Source of the DNA: CAYJPV01 sp964396055
GTDB taxonomy: Bacteria; Acidobacteriota; Vicinamibacteria; Vicinamibacterales; JAKQTR01
Assembly: GCA_964396055.1 (NCBI GenBank)
Contig: CAYNDV010000195.1
Span: 1-7,401 of the forward strand
Length of the DNA: 7,401 bases
Direction of reading: 5' to 3'
Shown: positions 5,762-7,401 of the stretch, in pieces
How positions within the stretch are numbered: the stretch's first letter is position 1
Layout: the number at the start of each line of letters is the position of its first letter
Notes under the pieces: model-generated
What the model was told of the DNA's origin: nothing
What the model saw: only the letters and a program-made list of their open reading frames with translations
The model's database searches: none
Program-made: the position numbers and the translations under genes

Positions 5762-7401
5762 ATGCCACGTCCGTACGTTCCGATTGCTGTCTGCGCCGCC
5801 GTCGCGGTGGCGGCGTTGTCCTTCGCCGACCTGCAGGCCGGCGGCGGGCCCCAGAGCCCCGCGGCGCAGGCGCCGCCGAAGACCGAGGCGGCCGCCCCGG
5901 CGCAGCCACCCGCCGCCTCGCGCGGCGAGGTGCTGCCGGACATGAAGGCCTACCAGGAAGCCGTGAAGATCAGCGACGTCGACAAGAAGATCGAGGCGCT
6001 GACGAAGGTGAAGGCCGACTTCCCGGACTCGCCCGTGGTCGATCAGGCGGACAGCCAGATCCTGAGCGCCCTCGTCAAGCGCGCGGGTGACGCGACGAAG
6101 GCGGTGCTGGAACAGGCGAAGCAGATGGCCGGGCGCCAGCCCGGCCCGCGCCGGGGCGCGTCGGCGGTGGCCTCGTCGCTGCTCGCGGCGAACCTGCTGC
6201 TCGAGGACGCCGAGGCGTTTGCCGAACAGGGCGTGGCCGCCCTGCGCGACGAGCGGGCCTACATCGAGGCCCGCAGGAAGGACGCCGCCCGGCAGCAGGC
6301 AGAGGCGGCGAAACGCAGTCCCGCGGCGGCCACCGAACCCCTGCCGGACGAAGCGACGCTCCGGGACGGCTACCGGACGACGCTCCAGTCAGCCCTGAAC
6401 ACGCTGGCCCAGGTCTACGACAAGCGCGGCAAGGCCGGCGCAGCCGAGAAGGCCTTCCTGGAATCGTACCGGATCTCCGCGCGCGGCGCCGCAGGCGCCA
6501 CGGCCGCCCTGAAGCTGGCTGAGTACGCGAAGGCCGCCGGGCGCGAGGCCGAGCAGTTCGAATACCTGACGGCCGTGGCGGTGGCGGGCCGCCTGAAGGC
6601 GCCGGACCGCGCCGCCTACGAAGCCCTCTACACGAAACTCCACGGCGGCTCGCTCGACGGGCTCGAGGCCATGCTCGACGCCCGGTACGAGAAAGAGAAC
6701 CCGATGCCCGTCCATGTGACGCCGTACGTGCGCACGAAGGACCGCACCGACCGCGTCGTCCTCGCGGAGATCTTCACGGGCGCCGGCTGTCCGCCCTGCG
6801 TGGGCGTGGACTACGCCTTCGAAGGCGCGCTCGAACGGTACCAGCCCTCGGAACTGGCGGTGTTGATGTACCACCTGCACATCCCGCAGCCCGACCCGCT
6901 GGCGAATCCGTCGACGCTGAAGCGGGCCGAGTTCTACGCAATCCGGGGCACACCCACGACGATCATCGACGGGCAGGAACGCGTGGGCGGCGGCAGCGCG
7001 TCGATGGCGCCGAAGATCTACAAGGACACCGTCGAGCCGGCCCTCGAGAAGCGGCTGACGACCAGGCCCGCAGCCCGTGTGGCCTTGTCGGCCGCGCGCG
7101 GGACGGGTGAGCGGGTGCGGGCGAGGGTGTCCGTGGACCGGGCGCCGCGTGAAGCCGCGAAGCTGCGCCTCCACCTCGTGCTGGCGGAGGAACGAGTGCG
7201 TTACAGCGGCGAGAACGGCGTGCGGTTCCATCCCATGGTGGTGCGCGGCGTGGCCGTTGCCGACAAGGACACGCAGGGCTTCGCCGTGACGGGCGGTAAG
7301 CCGCTCACGATCGAGTACGTCTTCGATGTGCCGAAGCTTGTCGAGGAGGCCAGGGCCCACCTCGACGACTTCGAGAAGACCAGTCCCCGTTTCGCCCCGT
7401 T
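5762..7401 (+). CDS. Exported TPR-like / thioredoxin-fold protein with Omp28-like C-terminus (3' end outside window)
   Basis: The frame is open from ATG 5762 to the window edge, giving 546 complete codons; the stop is not visible. Residues 1-26 are a likely signal peptide (hydrophobic Ala/Val core, cleavage near LQA|GG), followed by a Pro/Ala-rich linker. Residues 61-300 are mainly helical with TPR-like stretches, for example 61-91 and about 206-275. A thioredoxin-fold domain covers about 325-435: AEIFTGAGCPPC holds the redox pair C343/C346, and IRGTPTTIID holds the cis-proline, P398. From about residue 438 a beta-rich domain follows with LVLAEERVRYSGENG and FHPMVVR, resembling the C-terminal part of Omp28-related proteins. 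There is no lipobox, so it is probably periplasmic or envelope-associated. CPPC is a plausible dithiol/disulfide site, but whether it reduces or oxidises partners is unknown. The GGAGA ribosome-binding site and the 23-base gap suggest an operon with the U32-like gene. Confidence 0.85.
   Translation, partial: MPRPYVPIAVCAAVAVAALSFADLQAGGGPQSPAAQAPPKTEAAAPAQPPAASRGEVLPDMKAYQEAVKISDVDKKIEALTKVKADFPDSPVVDQADSQILSALVKRAGDATKAVLEQAKQMAGRQPGPRRGASAVASSLLAANLLLEDAEAFAEQGVAALRDERAYIEARRKDAARQQAEAAKRSPAAATEPLPDEATLRDGYRTTLQSALNTLAQVYDKRGKAGAAEKAFLESYRISARGAAGATAALKLAEYAKAAGREAEQFEYLTAVAVAGRLKAPDRAAYEALYTKLHGGSLDGLEAMLDARYEKENPMPVHVTPYVRTKDRTDRVVLAEIFTGAGCPPCVGVDYAFEGALERYQPSELAVLMYHLHIPQPDPLANPSTLKRAEFYAIRGTPTTIIDGQERVGGGSASMAPKIYKDTVEPALEKRLTTRPAARVALSAARGTGERVRARVSVDRAPREAAKLRLHLVLAEERVRYSGENGVRFHPMVVRGVAVADKDTQGFAVTGGKPLTIEYVFDVPKLVEEARAHLDDFEKTSPRFAP

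Noticed and set aside
4875..5909. A 344-codon minus-strand open frame opposite the U32-like gene
   Set aside because: It is low-complexity and Arg/Gln-rich, antisense to a gene with clear motifs, and crosses the gap between two plus-strand genes; it fits a GC-bias shadow.
6389..7360. A 323-codon minus-strand open frame opposite the thioredoxin-fold gene
   Set aside because: The plus-strand frame carries CPPC and cis-Pro motifs in the right order. The minus-strand product is His/Arg-rich with no domain.

Overview
The window is very GC-rich with strong G/C third-position bias, and all four genes lie on the plus strand. A TIGR03436-type 'VWFA-related Acidobacterial domain' protein sits beside a large DUF5916/CBM9-like outer-membrane protein. 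This points to a member of Acidobacteriota, most plausibly a high-GC lineage such as Vicinamibacteria. The assignment is inferred from family distribution and composition; no rRNA or other marker gene is present.

Layout: (1) 7-1953, a secreted VWFA-related protein with a signal peptide, a Pro/Gln-rich linker and a degenerate metal site. (2) 1954-2090, an intergenic stretch with a GC-only hairpin and, at its end, a strong Shine-Dalgarno that places the next start at GTG 2091. (3) 2091-4787, a DUF5916 protein with an N-terminal CBM9-like domain and a probable C-terminal beta-barrel. (4) 4788-4880, a short gap with competing hairpins, a purine-rich SD-like tract and an eight-codon mini-ORF whose stop overlaps the next start. 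(5) 4881-5738, a cytoplasmic protein with a four-cysteine cluster that resembles peptidase U32-like proteins and has no established function. (6) 5762 to the window edge, an exported protein with a helical TPR-like N-terminal half, a CPPC thioredoxin-fold domain and an Omp28-like C-terminal domain, cut off by the end of the window.

Three of the four products look exported (genes 1, 2 and 4), so the window is mostly envelope biology. Genes 3 and 4 are 23 bases apart and probably cotranscribed. Genes 1 and 2 are separated by larger gaps and may be independent units. I see no defence system, CRISPR array, mobile element, tRNA or rRNA. The least explained items are the U32-like protein, the Trx/Omp28-like fusion, and the small leader-like ORF between genes 2 and 3. 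Nothing here clearly amounts to a new multi-gene system.
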